Positions 1 through 8,797 of a stretch of DNA of 64,000 nucleotides are shown here, piece by piece (position 1 is the stretch's first letter; each line of letters starts with the position of its first letter). The DNA comes from Campylobacter anatolicus. Lineage in GTDB: Bacteria; Campylobacterota; Campylobacteria; Campylobacterales; Campylobacteraceae. The translations under genes and the position numbers were made by a program. The notes under the pieces are model-generated. The model was not told where the DNA came from. It ran no database searches and saw nothing but the letters and a program-made list of their open reading frames with translations. The stretch lies in contig NZ_JAGSSY010000003.1 of the NCBI RefSeq assembly GCF_018145655.1, positions 248,001-312,000 of the forward strand, written 5' to 3'.

Positions 1-166
1 CTTCTACGCGGTTACAAGTGCTTAATACCATACACTCATCTACATTTTTACTTGATTTTATCAGCCTTAAAATTTGATCTTTTTTCTCATCGCTATCAAG
101 GGCTAGTTTCTCGCGTACAGCGATGTTGGTATTTTTATGTGTAAAACTAATATTTAGATAATTCAT
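1..166 (-). CDS. hemA: Glutamyl-tRNA reductase, N-terminal part (cut by window edge)
   Basis: The first enzyme of C5-pathway tetrapyrrole synthesis, reducing glutamyl-tRNA to glutamate semialdehyde in the cytoplasm. Only about 55 residues are inside the window. Translation from the ATG at 166 gives MNYLNISFTHKNTNIAVREK and, near the edge, the hallmark STCNRVE segment, whose cysteine is the catalytic nucleophile of the family. The ATG overlaps the stop of the upstream polyprenyl synthase by one base (TGATG), so the two are probably translationally coupled. A polyprenyl synthase-hemA pair is, from memory, also the arrangement in C. jejuni. Confidence 0.93.
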   Translation of the reverse strand, partial: MNYLNISFTHKNTNIAVREKLALDSDEKKDQILRLIKSSKNVDECMVLSTCNRVE

Positions 167-1059
167 CAAAATTCCCTATCTATCATACTTGTAATAATGC
201 TCTCAAGCTCTTCATTTTTATACTCTTTTATAGCTTTTAATGCCTCATCGCATATCGATTTGGCCTCATTTATGCACCGCTTTATGCAACCAAATTTAAT
301 CAAGCTTTGCTTTATCCACTCACTCTGCTCATTATTTAGCTCTTTGGCATGAAGTGAGACTAGACGCTCTTTATCACTTTTTGAAAGTGCTTCATACAGA
401 TATATATAAGGCAGAGTTGTTTTGCCCTCTTTATAATCATTAAGTGATGGCTTACCAAGAGTTGTGCTATCTTGCGTTATATCAAGCACATCATCTATTA
501 TCTGAAATGCAAGTCCTAGATTTTTACCATAAATTTTAAACTTCTCTTCATCTAATCCAGCAAGTATCGCTCCACATCTAGCACTTGCCTCTATCAAAAC
601 GGCGGTTTTATAATATATCATATCCATATATTTTTGCTTATCAGCGTTAAAGCTCTCTCCAAGACGCACATCAAGCAACTCACCTATGCTTAAGTGGCTA
701 ACCGCCTGCGAAAGACACTGAGCGATATTTGGAGTAAATTTAGAAAGCTCAAAAAAGCCTTTTGAGTATAATATATCACCCAGCATTACCGCATTTTTTG
801 TACCAAAAATGGCATTTATGCTAGGTTGTCCTCGCCTAAGCTTTGCTTCATCTATGATGTCATCATGTAGTAAACTAGCCAGATGGATGAGCTCTATTAT
901 CGCACAAAGTCTAAGTGAATCCTTGCTCTCTTTGGCAATTTTTAATATTAGTTTTGAGCGTAGTTTTTTACCTGAGCTTATGCAAGCAAACATCTCATTT
1001 ATCCCGATATAGCCCAACTCATCTATAAATTCAAGCATTATTTCATCTATTTTATTCAT
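166..1059 (-). CDS. ispB: Polyprenyl diphosphate synthase (octaprenyl/IspB type)
   Basis: A trans-isoprenyl diphosphate synthase that adds isopentenyl diphosphate units to an allylic primer, here probably to make the menaquinone side chain. Both aspartate-rich motifs are present: DDIID at residues 66-70, followed by the RRG basic segment, and DDVLD at 189-193. At 297 residues the length fits the family. It lies between a small exported protein and hemA in one minus-strand run. The product chain length cannot be read from the sequence with certainty, so the ispB symbol is by analogy and a farnesyl/geranylgeranyl type cannot be excluded. Confidence 0.88.
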   Translation of the reverse strand: MNKIDEIMLEFIDELGYIGINEMFACISSGKKLRSKLILKIAKESKDSLRLCAIIELIHLASLLHDDIIDEAKLRRGQPSINAIFGTKNAVMLGDILYSKGFFELSKFTPNIAQCLSQAVSHLSIGELLDVRLGESFNADKQKYMDMIYYKTAVLIEASARCGAILAGLDEEKFKIYGKNLGLAFQIIDDVLDITQDSTTLGKPSLNDYKEGKTTLPYIYLYEALSKSDKERLVSLHAKELNNEQSEWIKQSLIKFGCIKRCINEAKSICDEALKAIKEYKNEELESIITSMIDREF

Positions 1060-1068
1060 ATCTTGCCT

Positions 1069-1530
1069 TTAGTTCTCGTTATTCATGGTATTACCTACGA
1101 CACTTCGCACAGGCGGGTCAATAAAGTTCACATCTATGCGTTTGCTCTCATCAAGGATATTTACATTAAAACTAGCCTTTCGATTTTCAAATTTTACAAA
1201 TGATAGATACAATTTCACAGCATCTGTCGTTGGCATAGTAAAATCAGGTAAAATTCGTTGCATATATGTATCAACTCCGTGTCTAAGCGAAAGGCTCATT
1301 TGGCGTGGATAGCGACGGAAAAAGCTCTGTACTACGATATTTGTGCTATCATAGAGCGTCCAACGAAAGTCAAATACATCTTGCTTTTGAGTTGCCTTTT
1401 CAGTGATAAACACCCTAGCCCATTCATCTTTTTTAAGCTCAAAAGTATGTGTCTGGGCTGGATCAAATTTAGGAGCACCAGCATAGCAAAGAGTGTAAAA
1501 TAGCATACAAATGTAAAAAATTCTACTCAT
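1069..1530 (-). CDS. Small exported protein of unknown function (Cj0540-like)
   Basis: A 153-residue protein with a typical cleavable signal peptide: MSR, a hydrophobic stretch to about residue 16, then a CYAGAP cleavage region. The mature part is mostly predicted beta strand, with many basic and aromatic residues, and has no recognised catalytic motif. The start overlaps the end of the DUF2018 gene by 8 bases and the stop lies 9 bases before the polyprenyl synthase start, so it belongs to the same transcript. From position and length it corresponds to the putative exported protein found at this place in other campylobacters. The function is unknown. Confidence 0.75.
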   Translation of the reverse strand: MSRIFYICMLFYTLCYAGAPKFDPAQTHTFELKKDEWARVFITEKATQKQDVFDFRWTLYDSTNIVVQSFFRRYPRQMSLSLRHGVDTYMQRILPDFTMPTTDAVKLYLSFVKFENRKASFNVNILDESKRIDVNFIDPPVRSVVGNTMNNEN

Positions 1531-1777
1531 TTTGGCTTAAAATTTCTCCGCTTAATGCGATATATAAATCGTTTAAACCATCTTCAAGCACATCAGGATT
1601 TTGTGCTTTGTAGCTATTTATCATCGCTTCGTTAAAGCCATTTTTATCGCAAAACTCACGCATTATAACGAGCTCTTCAAATACACGCTCAAGCTCTTTT
1701 GCGACTACCGTAGGACTTGCATTACGCACAATATCTATCAATTTATCTCTAGGGGTGCCTTCAAAAATATCAATCAC
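1523..1777 (-). CDS. DUF2018 family small acidic protein
   Basis: An 84-residue cytosolic, acidic, largely helical protein with no signal peptide. The composition and the pattern (IFEGTPRDKLIDIVRNA, then paired E/L-rich helices) fit DUF2018, a small family restricted to Helicobacter and Campylobacter relatives, whose members form helical bundles of unknown role. It is the first gene of the minus-strand group that continues into the exported protein, the polyprenyl synthase and hemA. No direct link to isoprenoid or heme synthesis can be seen beyond this neighbourhood. Confidence 0.75.
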   Translation of the reverse strand: MIDIFEGTPRDKLIDIVRNASPTVVAKELERVFEELVIMREFCDKNGFNEAMINSYKAQNPDVLEDGLNDLYIALSGEILSQNE

Positions 1778-1829
1778 AGCTAACTTTCATCGTAAAATAA
1801 GCCCAAATTATAACCAAATAAGATAAATT

Positions 1830-2456
1830 TTATGTCAAATTATCTATAATACTCCACGCTTCATCTACATCTTTAGCGTTAAACTCAGCAGTCTTGCTCC
1901 CATCACCAAAGCCCCAACTTACCTGCATATACGCTATATTAGCGTTTTTGGCAGCCAACTCATCCTTTTTGCTATCGCCTACAAATATCGCAATATCCGC
2001 CCCTGTACGTTTCAAAGCAAGAAATAGCATAGCTGGATCAGGCTTTTGTGCCACACCCTCATCAACGCCAATAATCTCATCAAACAGCTCATAAATTTCA
2101 TTTTTTCTCAAAATTGCTTCAAGCGTATTTTGCGGTGCATTACTTGCTAAAACCACAGCATACCCAGCATTTCGGCACTTTATTAAAAGCTCTTTAACAC
2201 CATCATAGCATACAGCAAATTTATCATAATAAGCTTTAAATTTATCCTCAAAACCCTGTTTTAGTCCAGCACTTGGATTATCAATACCATAAAAATCAAG
2301 TGCGAGATTACGCCCTGGCTCATTTATCGCCTTAACTATAAAGTCTGTATCAAGCGGTGCTAAGCCCATCTCATTACGAAGTTCATTTATCGTGCATTCT
2401 ATCGCCTTTGCACTATTAATTATTGTGCCATCCATATCAAATATTACCGCTTTCAA
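1830..2456 (-). CDS. HAD-superfamily hydrolase, phosphoglycolate phosphatase-like
   Basis: A haloacid-dehalogenase-type phosphatase of 208 residues. Motif I is FDMDGT at residues 6-11, with the nucleophilic aspartate and the +2 aspartate. Motif III/IV is seen in VGDSKKDELAA near residue 160, with the acidic pair that holds magnesium. An alpha-helical cap of subclass C1 lies between them, as in Gph-type phosphatases. The substrate cannot be fixed: phosphoglycolate, other small phosphoesters and pyrophosphate are all possible. It overlaps the preceding small gene by four bases (ATGA), so they are co-translated. Confidence 0.85.
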   Translation of the reverse strand: MKAVIFDMDGTIINSAKAIECTINELRNEMGLAPLDTDFIVKAINEPGRNLALDFYGIDNPSAGLKQGFEDKFKAYYDKFAVCYDGVKELLIKCRNAGYAVVLASNAPQNTLEAILRKNEIYELFDEIIGVDEGVAQKPDPAMLFLALKRTGADIAIFVGDSKKDELAAKNANIAYMQVSWGFGDGSKTAEFNAKDVDEAWSIIDNLT

Positions 2457-2785
2457 CTCTCATCCTTAAATCTATTTTTATGTTTATCTTTTTTATAATT
2501 TTTTGAGTTTTTTAGCTTATCAAGTGCATTTGCACTACGTAAAAGCTCGTCTCGTTTAGCCCCCGCGATAAGTAAATTTATAAAACTCTGTAGTGCTTTG
2601 CTATAAGGTTGGTCTAAAAATACAGGCTCGACCTTAGCTACAATATCCGCATTTTTCGCTACTCTAGCACGAAAAGTAACCTCATCAAAGTCATTACGTT
2701 TTAGCGAAGCAATGGCAAATTTAGCAAATTTTTCTAAAGCACGAAGGTATTTTACACGTTTTGCTTTTTCATCTGTCATACTCAT
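2453..2785 (-). CDS. Small basic helical protein of unknown function
   Basis: A 110-residue, lysine-rich, soluble protein with no signal peptide or membrane segment. It is mostly amphipathic helix and ends in a strongly basic tail (KNSKNYKKDKHKNR). The ATGA overlap with the HAD phosphatase gene makes it the leading gene of a two-gene unit. I recognise no domain. The basic tail would suit nucleic acid or membrane-surface binding, but this is speculation. Codon use and composition are like the neighbours, so the frame looks real. Confidence 0.65.
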   Translation of the reverse strand: MSMTDEKAKRVKYLRALEKFAKFAIASLKRNDFDEVTFRARVAKNADIVAKVEPVFLDQPYSKALQSFINLLIAGAKRDELLRSANALDKLKNSKNYKKDKHKNRFKDES

Positions 2786-2883
2786 TTTTACCCTTTAAGC
2801 TATAAATTATAGCAGTTTTTACACACTTTTTATAAAAATTTACGTTAAATTTACATTTGTTTTACTTTTTTTGCAACAAAATA

Positions 2884-2917
2884 GTAGAATATAGCCAAAT
2901 TTTTAAAAAGGAGAGAG
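2884..2917 (+). promoter_or_regulatory. Probable -10 box and ribosome binding site for metY
   Basis: TAGAAT at 2884-2889 lies about 30 bases before the GTG start, after a T-rich tract, in the usual form of epsilonproteobacterial sigma-70 promoters. AAAAAGGAG at about 2905-2913 is a strong Shine-Dalgarno sequence with correct spacing, which supports the GTG at 2919 as the start. Confidence 0.55.
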
Positions 2918-2918
2918 A

Positions 2919-4193
2919 GTGAAACAAGAGAGCATTGCAATACACGCAGGATACGATACGAAACAAGGTACAGGAGCTATGGCGGTGCCGATTTATTCTA
3001 CTACAGCATTTGACTTTGGTACGGCTGACACAGCAGCAAACCGCTTTGCATTAGCTGAGCTTGGACCTATATACTCACGCCTTACAAACCCTACGCTTGA
3101 TATTTTAGAGACCCGTTTTGCCGAGTTTGATGGCGGAGCAGCTGCGATAAGTACTTCAAGCGGACAAGCAGCGATGTTTTTTGCTGTGGCAAATTTAGCT
3201 GCGGCAGGAGACAATATCATCTTAGCCAGTAAAGTTTATGGTGGTGCAACATCACTATTTACACATACAATGAAGAGGTTTGGTTTACAGGCTAGAATAT
3301 TTGACGCTGATAGTGCAGATGAGCTTGAGAATTTGATAGACGATAGGACAAAAGCGATATTTTTTGAATCCCTTTCAAATCCGCAAATCGCCATCCCAAA
3401 TATAGAAAAAATCACGCAAATCGCCAAAAAACATAGGGTTGTGACGATAGTTGATAACACAGTGGCAACACCCGTGCTGTTTGCACCATTCTCACACGGC
3501 ATAGACATGGCAGTATATAGCGTAACAAAATATGTCGGCGGTCAGGGAAATGCCTTAGGCGGTATGATAGTTAGTTCAAAGGAATTAAATGCACTACTAA
3601 AAGGCAACCCACGCTATCCGCACTTTAATGAGCCAGATGAGAGCTACCACGGACTTGTATTTGCGAGTTTACCTGAGATATTTGATATAAATACGCTTCG
3701 CATACGTGTTGGACTTATGAGAGATATCGGTGCTGTGCTTTCTCCAGATAGTGCATTTAAGATTATCCAAGGACTTGAGACGCTTAGTATAAGGATGCAA
3801 AAACACTGCGAAAATGCTCTAAAAGTGGCTGAATTTTTAAGCTCACACAATAAGGTAAAAGCGGTAAACTACCCAGGACTTAAGAGTGATAAATTTAATG
3901 ATAGAGCTAAAAAATATCTAAAAGATGGGTTTGCAAGTGCGTTAATAAGCTTTGATGTGGGTGATAAAGAGATAGCAAAACATATCATAAACTCAACTAA
4001 ACTTTTCAAAATAGTAGTAAATATCGGCGACACAAAATCACTCATCACTCATCCAGCTAGTACAACCCACTCGCAACTAAGCGAAGCTGAGCTAAATGCA
4101 AATGGTATAGGTGCAGGGGTGATTCGCCTAAGTATTGGCATAGAAAATGCCGATGATTTAATAGCCGATCTAAAACAAGCGTTAGATGCGTAA
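2919..4193 (+). CDS. metY: O-acetylhomoserine sulfhydrylase (PLP-dependent)
   Basis: Makes homocysteine (or methionine) from O-acetylhomoserine and sulfide in direct sulfhydrylation. The 424-residue protein has the Cys/Met metabolism PLP-enzyme fold. YSRLTNPT at about residues 52-59 holds PLP phosphate contacts, SSGQAA at 80-85 and the aspartate of VDN at 179 bind the cofactor, and lysine 204 in YSVTKYVGG forms the Schiff base. Length and the inserted VGGQGNALGG loop favour MetY over MetB/MetC. It starts with GTG behind a good AAGGAG site and stands alone, ended by a hairpin terminator. Confidence 0.93.
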   Translation: MKQESIAIHAGYDTKQGTGAMAVPIYSTTAFDFGTADTAANRFALAELGPIYSRLTNPTLDILETRFAEFDGGAAAISTSSGQAAMFFAVANLAAAGDNIILASKVYGGATSLFTHTMKRFGLQARIFDADSADELENLIDDRTKAIFFESLSNPQIAIPNIEKITQIAKKHRVVTIVDNTVATPVLFAPFSHGIDMAVYSVTKYVGGQGNALGGMIVSSKELNALLKGNPRYPHFNEPDESYHGLVFASLPEIFDINTLRIRVGLMRDIGAVLSPDSAFKIIQGLETLSIRMQKHCENALKVAEFLSSHNKVKAVNYPGLKSDKFNDRAKKYLKDGFASALISFDVGDKEIAKHIINSTKLFKIVVNIGDTKSLITHPASTTHSQLSEAELNANGIGAGVIRLSIGIENADDLIADLKQALDA

Positions 4194-4202
4194 GTCAATA
4201 AG

Positions 4203-4227
4203 TTAAAGGCTCAAAATGAGCCTTTAA
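4203..4227. terminator. Hairpin terminator between metY and a decayed minus-strand gene
   Basis: A perfect 11-base inverted repeat (TTAAAGGCTCA / TGAGCCTTTAA) with a three-base loop starts 9 bases after the metY stop and is followed by A/T tracts on both sides. It could stop transcription from both directions. Confidence 0.8.
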
Positions 4228-4238
4228 AAATTATAAAT

Positions 4239-4480
4239 TTAATTATTTAAAATACTTTCAATATCACAATCTCCACCATCAAATATTAATTTGTTGTCAT
4301 ATTTTAAAATAGCTTTTCAAAAAATAGCTTTTCAAGCCACAACTACGATATATCTGTCTATAAATAAATCTCTTTCAAAGTTGTTGTCTTAACGATTTTT
4401 GCAATTCTTTATATAAATTTATCTCTATCTTGTTAACTTTTAGAATCACAAAATCAATAGCAATAACTAAAAATCATAAA
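4239..4480 (-). pseudogene. Possible decayed gene, family not recognised
   Basis: Reading the minus strand towards the shared terminator gives protein-like fragments in two frames: one containing KVNKIEINLYKELQKSLRQQ, then, after a frame change, ERDLFIDRYIVVVA, two in-frame TGA stops, and a final segment LIFDGGDCDIESILNN ending at a TAA at 4241-4239. A perfect 15-base tandem duplication lies inside it. The rest of the gap to 4694 is AT-rich and shows nothing I can identify. The composition of the last segment looks coding, but open stretches of this size also occur by chance in such AT-rich DNA. Confidence 0.35.
4306..4335. repeat. 15-bp perfect tandem duplication
   Basis: AAAATAGCTTTTCAA occurs twice without a gap. 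It lies in the putative decayed gene and its length keeps the reading frame, so it looks like a slippage duplication in non-functional DNA. Confidence 0.85.
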
Positions 4481-4694
4481 TTTAATAAAGTTGATGAAAA
4501 GCAATTCTAAACTTTTATCAAACATAAATTTAAAAAAGGTAAGACTATCACAACTAGACTTTGTAATTAAAATTGAGAGTAGTATTCATTTAGCAATATT
4601 TATTCAACTTATAATAATATAAGACAAGGCAAACATTTTAATTTAAAGCATATAAAATTTTAAAAGCACTCAATCATAGACATAAAAGATATTT

Positions 4695-6143
4695 TTAATC
4701 TATCATAAAACTCTTAATAGTCTCTTGATAAAGTGCATGGTTTTCACACTGAATAAGCAACAAATCGCCCTCTTCAAATATAGACGAACCACTAGCTTTT
4801 ACATACTCATTTTTACGTTTGATTAGAATAATAAGAAATTTCTCAGGCAATTCAAGCTCAGCCAAGTTTTTACCGATGAGTTTTGAGCCAAAATGTATCG
4901 TATGTTGACGAAGTGCGTATGTTAAGATAGGTGAGTTTTCTGTTGCTTTTATCGGTTCTATCTGCTGTTCTTCGTTAACTTTTAGCTTTTTAGCAACGAG
5001 TCCAAGAGACATACCCTGCATAAATATAGATATCAAAACCATACAAAATATGATATTAAATATCATATTTGCGTGTTCTATACCATCAACATATGCATAT
5101 GTAGCAAGAACAACAGGCACAACACCACGAAGCCCTACCCAAGACACAAAGAGTTTTTCGTTTATCTTATATCTAGAAAATACAAGCGATACAAAAACAC
5201 CAACAGGTCGTGCAATAAATGTGAGCCACATAGCAAGGATAAAAGCAAATAGTGCGATACCTGGAAGCTGAGATGGATATACAAGCAAGCCAAGCGTTAA
5301 AAACACTACTATCTGCATAGTCCAAGCGATACCATCGTGAAAACCTATCAAATTTTTCTTATGCACAAATTCTTTTTTATTTATAAAAATTCCTGCTATA
5401 TAAACAGCTAAATATCCATTGCCACCGACTTTAAAACATAGTGTATATAGCAACAATACCCACGCAATAGAAAACACTGGATAAAGTCCCCAGTTATCAA
5501 GTCTTAGCTTATTAAATATTGATGGAAGTGCTACTCCAAATAAATAACCAATCAAAATTCCTATACCAAACTGCATACAAAGCGTAGTAATCCAATCCGT
5601 AAGCGTCGGCATAGTCGAAAGTGAAATCATCTGAACTATACTCATTGTAAGAAATATAGCCATAGGGTCATTTGAGCCAGATTCAAACTCTAAAAGTGGA
5701 GCAAGGTTATTTTTAAGTGAAATTTTCTTTGCTCTAAGGATTGCAAATACCGCAGCGGCATCAGTTGAAGAGATGATAGCACCGAGTAAAAATGCCTCTA
5801 ACCAATCAAATCCAAGTAACAATTTAGCCACCGGTGCTATACAAACGGCTGTCAGAACAACTCCAAGCGTCGCTAATGTCAACGCACGTCCAAAAACTGG
5901 CTTAATAGAGTTAAAATTTGTATCAAGACCACCGGCATATAAAATAAAAATTAGTGCAATCATACCAACATTTTGAGCGATGTATTGGTTATCAAACTGC
6001 ACTCCGAGCAAGCCATCTGAGCCAGCAAGCATACCTATAAACAAAAATACGAGCAATGATGGGATACCAAATTTATCAGAAATTTTACTCATAAAAATGC
6101 TTGCTAATAGTAAAATAGCAAAAAATAGAAGTAAATTTTCCAT
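4695..6143 (-). CDS. Potassium/proton antiporter, CPA1 family with TrkA-C domain (CvrA/NhaP2-like)
   Basis: An inner-membrane cation/H+ exchanger of 482 residues. About 12 hydrophobic segments fill residues 1-385 and contain the CPA1 motifs FLFIGMLAGSDG and SSTDAAAVFAILR, the region that holds the transport-site aspartate. A cytosolic TrkA-C-like regulatory domain follows (about 410-482, IGKNLAELELPEKFLIILI). This domain order is that of the CvrA/NhaP2 potassium/proton antiporters, so K+ homeostasis or pH control is the likely job. It ends the minus-strand group with the gene at 6179 upstream (35 bases apart). Na+ as substrate cannot be excluded. Confidence 0.87.
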   Translation of the reverse strand: MENLLLFFAILLLASIFMSKISDKFGIPSLLVFLFIGMLAGSDGLLGVQFDNQYIAQNVGMIALIFILYAGGLDTNFNSIKPVFGRALTLATLGVVLTAVCIAPVAKLLLGFDWLEAFLLGAIISSTDAAAVFAILRAKKISLKNNLAPLLEFESGSNDPMAIFLTMSIVQMISLSTMPTLTDWITTLCMQFGIGILIGYLFGVALPSIFNKLRLDNWGLYPVFSIAWVLLLYTLCFKVGGNGYLAVYIAGIFINKKEFVHKKNLIGFHDGIAWTMQIVVFLTLGLLVYPSQLPGIALFAFILAMWLTFIARPVGVFVSLVFSRYKINEKLFVSWVGLRGVVPVVLATYAYVDGIEHANMIFNIIFCMVLISIFMQGMSLGLVAKKLKVNEEQQIEPIKATENSPILTYALRQHTIHFGSKLIGKNLAELELPEKFLIILIKRKNEYVKASGSSIFEEGDLLLIQCENHALYQETIKSFMID

Positions 6144-6178
6144 AAAATCCCTTTTTAAAATTTAGTCAATTTAAAATT

Positions 6179-6628
6179 TTATAAAATATTTTCAAAAATT
6201 TCATACTCGTTATCAATACTTAAAACATCAAGTAAAACGCCATAATTATCTTTTATCTCATCTTGAAATTTAGTAAGCAAAGTCCATGCATTACTAGCAT
6301 CATTTGGATAGCTTAGCACTAGGTCTATAGGTTTTTCATTTAAAAACTCCTGAATTCCTCCTAAAAGCAATGACGCACCAAGTTTATCAGTAGCATAAAG
6401 TATCGCTATACAGTGTTCTCGCTCTTTTATGACGACATCAGTTTGTCTTAAAATTTCTTCAAAAATTTTATCATACCCAAACTCACTAGGAAGACGAAAA
6501 TATATCAAAGATATGCTATCTGCACCCTTATCTACGGTATGATAACGCTCTATGATAGAAATTTCTAGCTCGACTAAAGACAAAATATTTTTTGGTGAAA
6601 TTATAGATGAAAAGACTTGTGCCGCCAT
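6179..6628 (-). CDS. Soluble protein of unknown function downstream of cprS
   Basis: A 149-residue cytosolic protein with alternating helices and strands, no signal peptide and no membrane segment. The middle (FRLPSEFGYDKIFEEILRQTDVVI, shown here only in part: SEFGYDKIFEEILRQTD) and the HCIAILYATDKLGASLLLGG region suggest a nucleotidyl-cyclase-like or GGDEF-like alpha/beta fold without the catalytic signature. That is an impression only. It sits 26 bases after the cprS stop and 35 before the antiporter, so all three may share a transcript and it may link two-component signalling to ion transport. Confidence 0.65.
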   Translation of the reverse strand: MAAQVFSSIISPKNILSLVELEISIIERYHTVDKGADSISLIYFRLPSEFGYDKIFEEILRQTDVVIKEREHCIAILYATDKLGASLLLGGIQEFLNEKPIDLVLSYPNDASNAWTLLTKFQDEIKDNYGVLLDVLSIDNEYEIFENIL

Positions 6629-6654
6629 TTTTGTCCTTTTAAATTTATTTACTT

Positions 6655-7899
6655 TTATTTCGTTATTATACCTTTTAAATTCTCAAAAGAAAATATATTT
6701 AGACTGTTTTTATATTCATATCCTAGCCTTAATCCATGTGCTTCAAGGATATTGCTGACGATATAAAGCCCCAAACCAAAGCTTTTTTGTGCATTTTCAC
6801 CTTTTATAAATGGCTCGATATAAAATTTCAAGTCATTTTTTAGTCGCTCACCTTGTGTGATGAATTTAATATACTCGTTGCTAATCGTAATATTTACATG
6901 TTTATCGCTTGAATATTTTATACCATTATCTATCATATTTTTGATCGCTATAGCAAAAAGTTTAAAATCAACATTTAGCCTAACTTCATCAAGTTCATTA
7001 ATGCTAACCTGATCTTTTTCGATCATAGCTATATCAAGAGCCTCATCCATCAAATCCTCAATAAAGCAAGTTGTCTTATTGCTTAATGCGATCTTCGATG
7101 TCGTTTGTTCGATAGCAGCAAGTTCGTTTATAAGGCTTTCTAACTTATGAAATACCGATATAAGTCGCTCTTGATTTTTTCCACTTTCTATCATCTGGGC
7201 AGCTATAAGACCTTTAGTAATCGGCGTTTTTAATTCATGCATAATGTTACGTAAAAATAGATGTCGTGAGTCATTTAGTGTCTTTATCTGACAAACCGCA
7301 TCATAAAAAGCCTGTGAAACCTCTGAAATTTCATCATTTCCACGACTAACATTTGCAACATCGTTTAAATTCCCAGCAGCAAATTTATCTATCTGTCGCT
7401 TTAACCGACGCAAAGGCTTTATCTTGTAAAGTACAAATATGTAAGCACCAAGTAAAATTAATGCAACTACTACAAATACGACCTTTATAACTTCATATCT
7501 ATACGGCTGAAACTCTTTATCTTTGAGTAGTTTTACTTCATCAAGATGCTGTATCTTTAGATAGTGGTGCTTATCAAATAGTAAAATCGCACTCGAACCG
7601 ATGTCGTCTGAAATTTCTTCGATGATAGTTGCGTGAGTTAAAATTACAGTCTTTCTATTTTCATCTTTTATCTCTGGCATATCAACGCTACCAAGTTGAC
7701 GAGTAAATTCCTCTTCATTTATTATTCCGCTCATATAAAATAAATTTGCACGTGCGACATTTGAATATTTTGTATTTAGCTCACGAGTGTAATTTTGCTT
7801 ATCAAACTCCATAAGCCATAAAAATGCGAAAAATATCGATATAAGTGCAAGAGCAAATATAAAGGTTATAGTGATAAATATCGATGAACGTTGCATCAA
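6655..7899 (-). CDS. cprS: Two-component sensor histidine kinase (CprS/ArsS type)
   Basis: A 414-residue membrane kinase. TM1 is at about 7-29, a periplasmic sensor domain lies at about 30-135, TM2 at 138-158, then HAMP. The dimerisation helix has the phospho-acceptor histidine at 221 (MHELKTP). The N box (NMIDNGIKYS) and G box (GLGLYIVSNILEAHG) make up the ATPase domain. Its start overlaps cprR by four bases, as is typical for a kinase-regulator pair. In C. jejuni, CprRS beside htrA is reported to affect envelope stress and biofilm formation, and the same neighbourhood supports the name here. The ligand is unknown. Confidence 0.87.
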   Translation of the reverse strand: MMQRSSIFITITFIFALALISIFFAFLWLMEFDKQNYTRELNTKYSNVARANLFYMSGIINEEEFTRQLGSVDMPEIKDENRKTVILTHATIIEEISDDIGSSAILLFDKHHYLKIQHLDEVKLLKDKEFQPYRYEVIKVVFVVVALILLGAYIFVLYKIKPLRRLKRQIDKFAAGNLNDVANVSRGNDEISEVSQAFYDAVCQIKTLNDSRHLFLRNIMHELKTPITKGLIAAQMIESGKNQERLISVFHKLESLINELAAIEQTTSKIALSNKTTCFIEDLMDEALDIAMIEKDQVSINELDEVRLNVDFKLFAIAIKNMIDNGIKYSSDKHVNITISNEYIKFITQGERLKNDLKFYIEPFIKGENAQKSFGLGLYIVSNILEAHGLRLGYEYKNSLNIFSFENLKGIITK

Positions 7900-8576
7900 A
7901 GAACCAGCTTATAACCAATGCCACGTATAGCGTGAATGTAACGTGGTTCTTTTGGATTTTCACTGAGTTTTGCACGTATGCGACCTATGATGACATCTAT
8001 GCTTTTGTTTGAACTGTCCTCGTTTATACTATCGCAATTATAAATAAGCTCTTCGCGTGTAACGGCACCACCTTGCTTTTTTAAAAGATATTCAAGTATA
8101 TCAAACTCAGCTGCAGTTAAATTTAAAGGACTGCCTTTAAACAATATCTCGTGTTCAAATTCTTTAAGCACTATATCTTTTTTAAAATTCTGCCCCAGCT
8201 CATCGTTCATACTCACACTTCGGCGACGCATATGACTCTTTATACGAGCAAGTAACTCTTGCGGATCATAAGGCTTTGGCAGATAATCATCAGCTCCGTT
8301 ATCTAAGGCATTTACCTTGTCTGTGATGTCGTGTCTGGCACTTGAAATAATGATAGGTATATTGTGATCTTTACGAATTTCTTTACATACCTCAAGTCCA
8401 TCAAGCCCAGGTAACGTAAGATCTAAAATAACTAGGTCAAAACTCTGTGTATTTAGTGTAGAAAGCCCTATATATGGCTCATCTGCAGTTGTTACTTGTA
8501 TGTCAAATTTGCTTAGATATTCACATAAAAGCTCGGCTAACTCACTATCATCTTCTATCATTAAAATTTTTATCAT
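7896..8576 (-). CDS. cprR: Two-component response regulator, OmpR family (CprR)
   Basis: A 226-residue regulator. The receiver domain has the acidic pocket at residues 8-10 (EDD), the phosphorylated aspartate at 52 (LDLTLPG) and lysine 101 (LPKPYDP). A winged-helix OmpR/PhoB domain follows, ending in RYIHAIRGIGYKL. It is the leading gene of the cprR-cprS pair. The htrA gene, its likely target in C. jejuni, lies upstream across a gap that holds a decayed gene. Such a gap between cprR and htrA is larger than I recall for C. jejuni. Confidence 0.9.
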   Translation of the reverse strand: MIKILMIEDDSELAELLCEYLSKFDIQVTTADEPYIGLSTLNTQSFDLVILDLTLPGLDGLEVCKEIRKDHNIPIIISSARHDITDKVNALDNGADDYLPKPYDPQELLARIKSHMRRRSVSMNDELGQNFKKDIVLKEFEHEILFKGSPLNLTAAEFDILEYLLKKQGGAVTREELIYNCDSINEDSSNKSIDVIIGRIRAKLSENPKEPRYIHAIRGIGYKLVL

Positions 8577-8797
8577 ATCTTAGCCTTATTGTCATAATTT
8601 AGGCGATTATAGCAAAAATGAGCTTAGCTTTTAACTAAATTTAATATCTAAAACACATAAACACAAAACTCAATCAAATCATTACTCTTTTATTGTTAGG
8701 CTTTAAAAATTTATTACGACTATAGTATCTACTATATTTTTAAGCTACTATTTAAGTATCTCAAATGCGTTATTACTACTTTAAAGCAAACGTAATA

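Noticed and set aside
809-1012. Plus-strand 67-codon frame opposite the polyprenyl synthase
   Set aside because: It is fully antisense to a clear gene, has a low-complexity Ser/Leu composition and no ribosome binding site.
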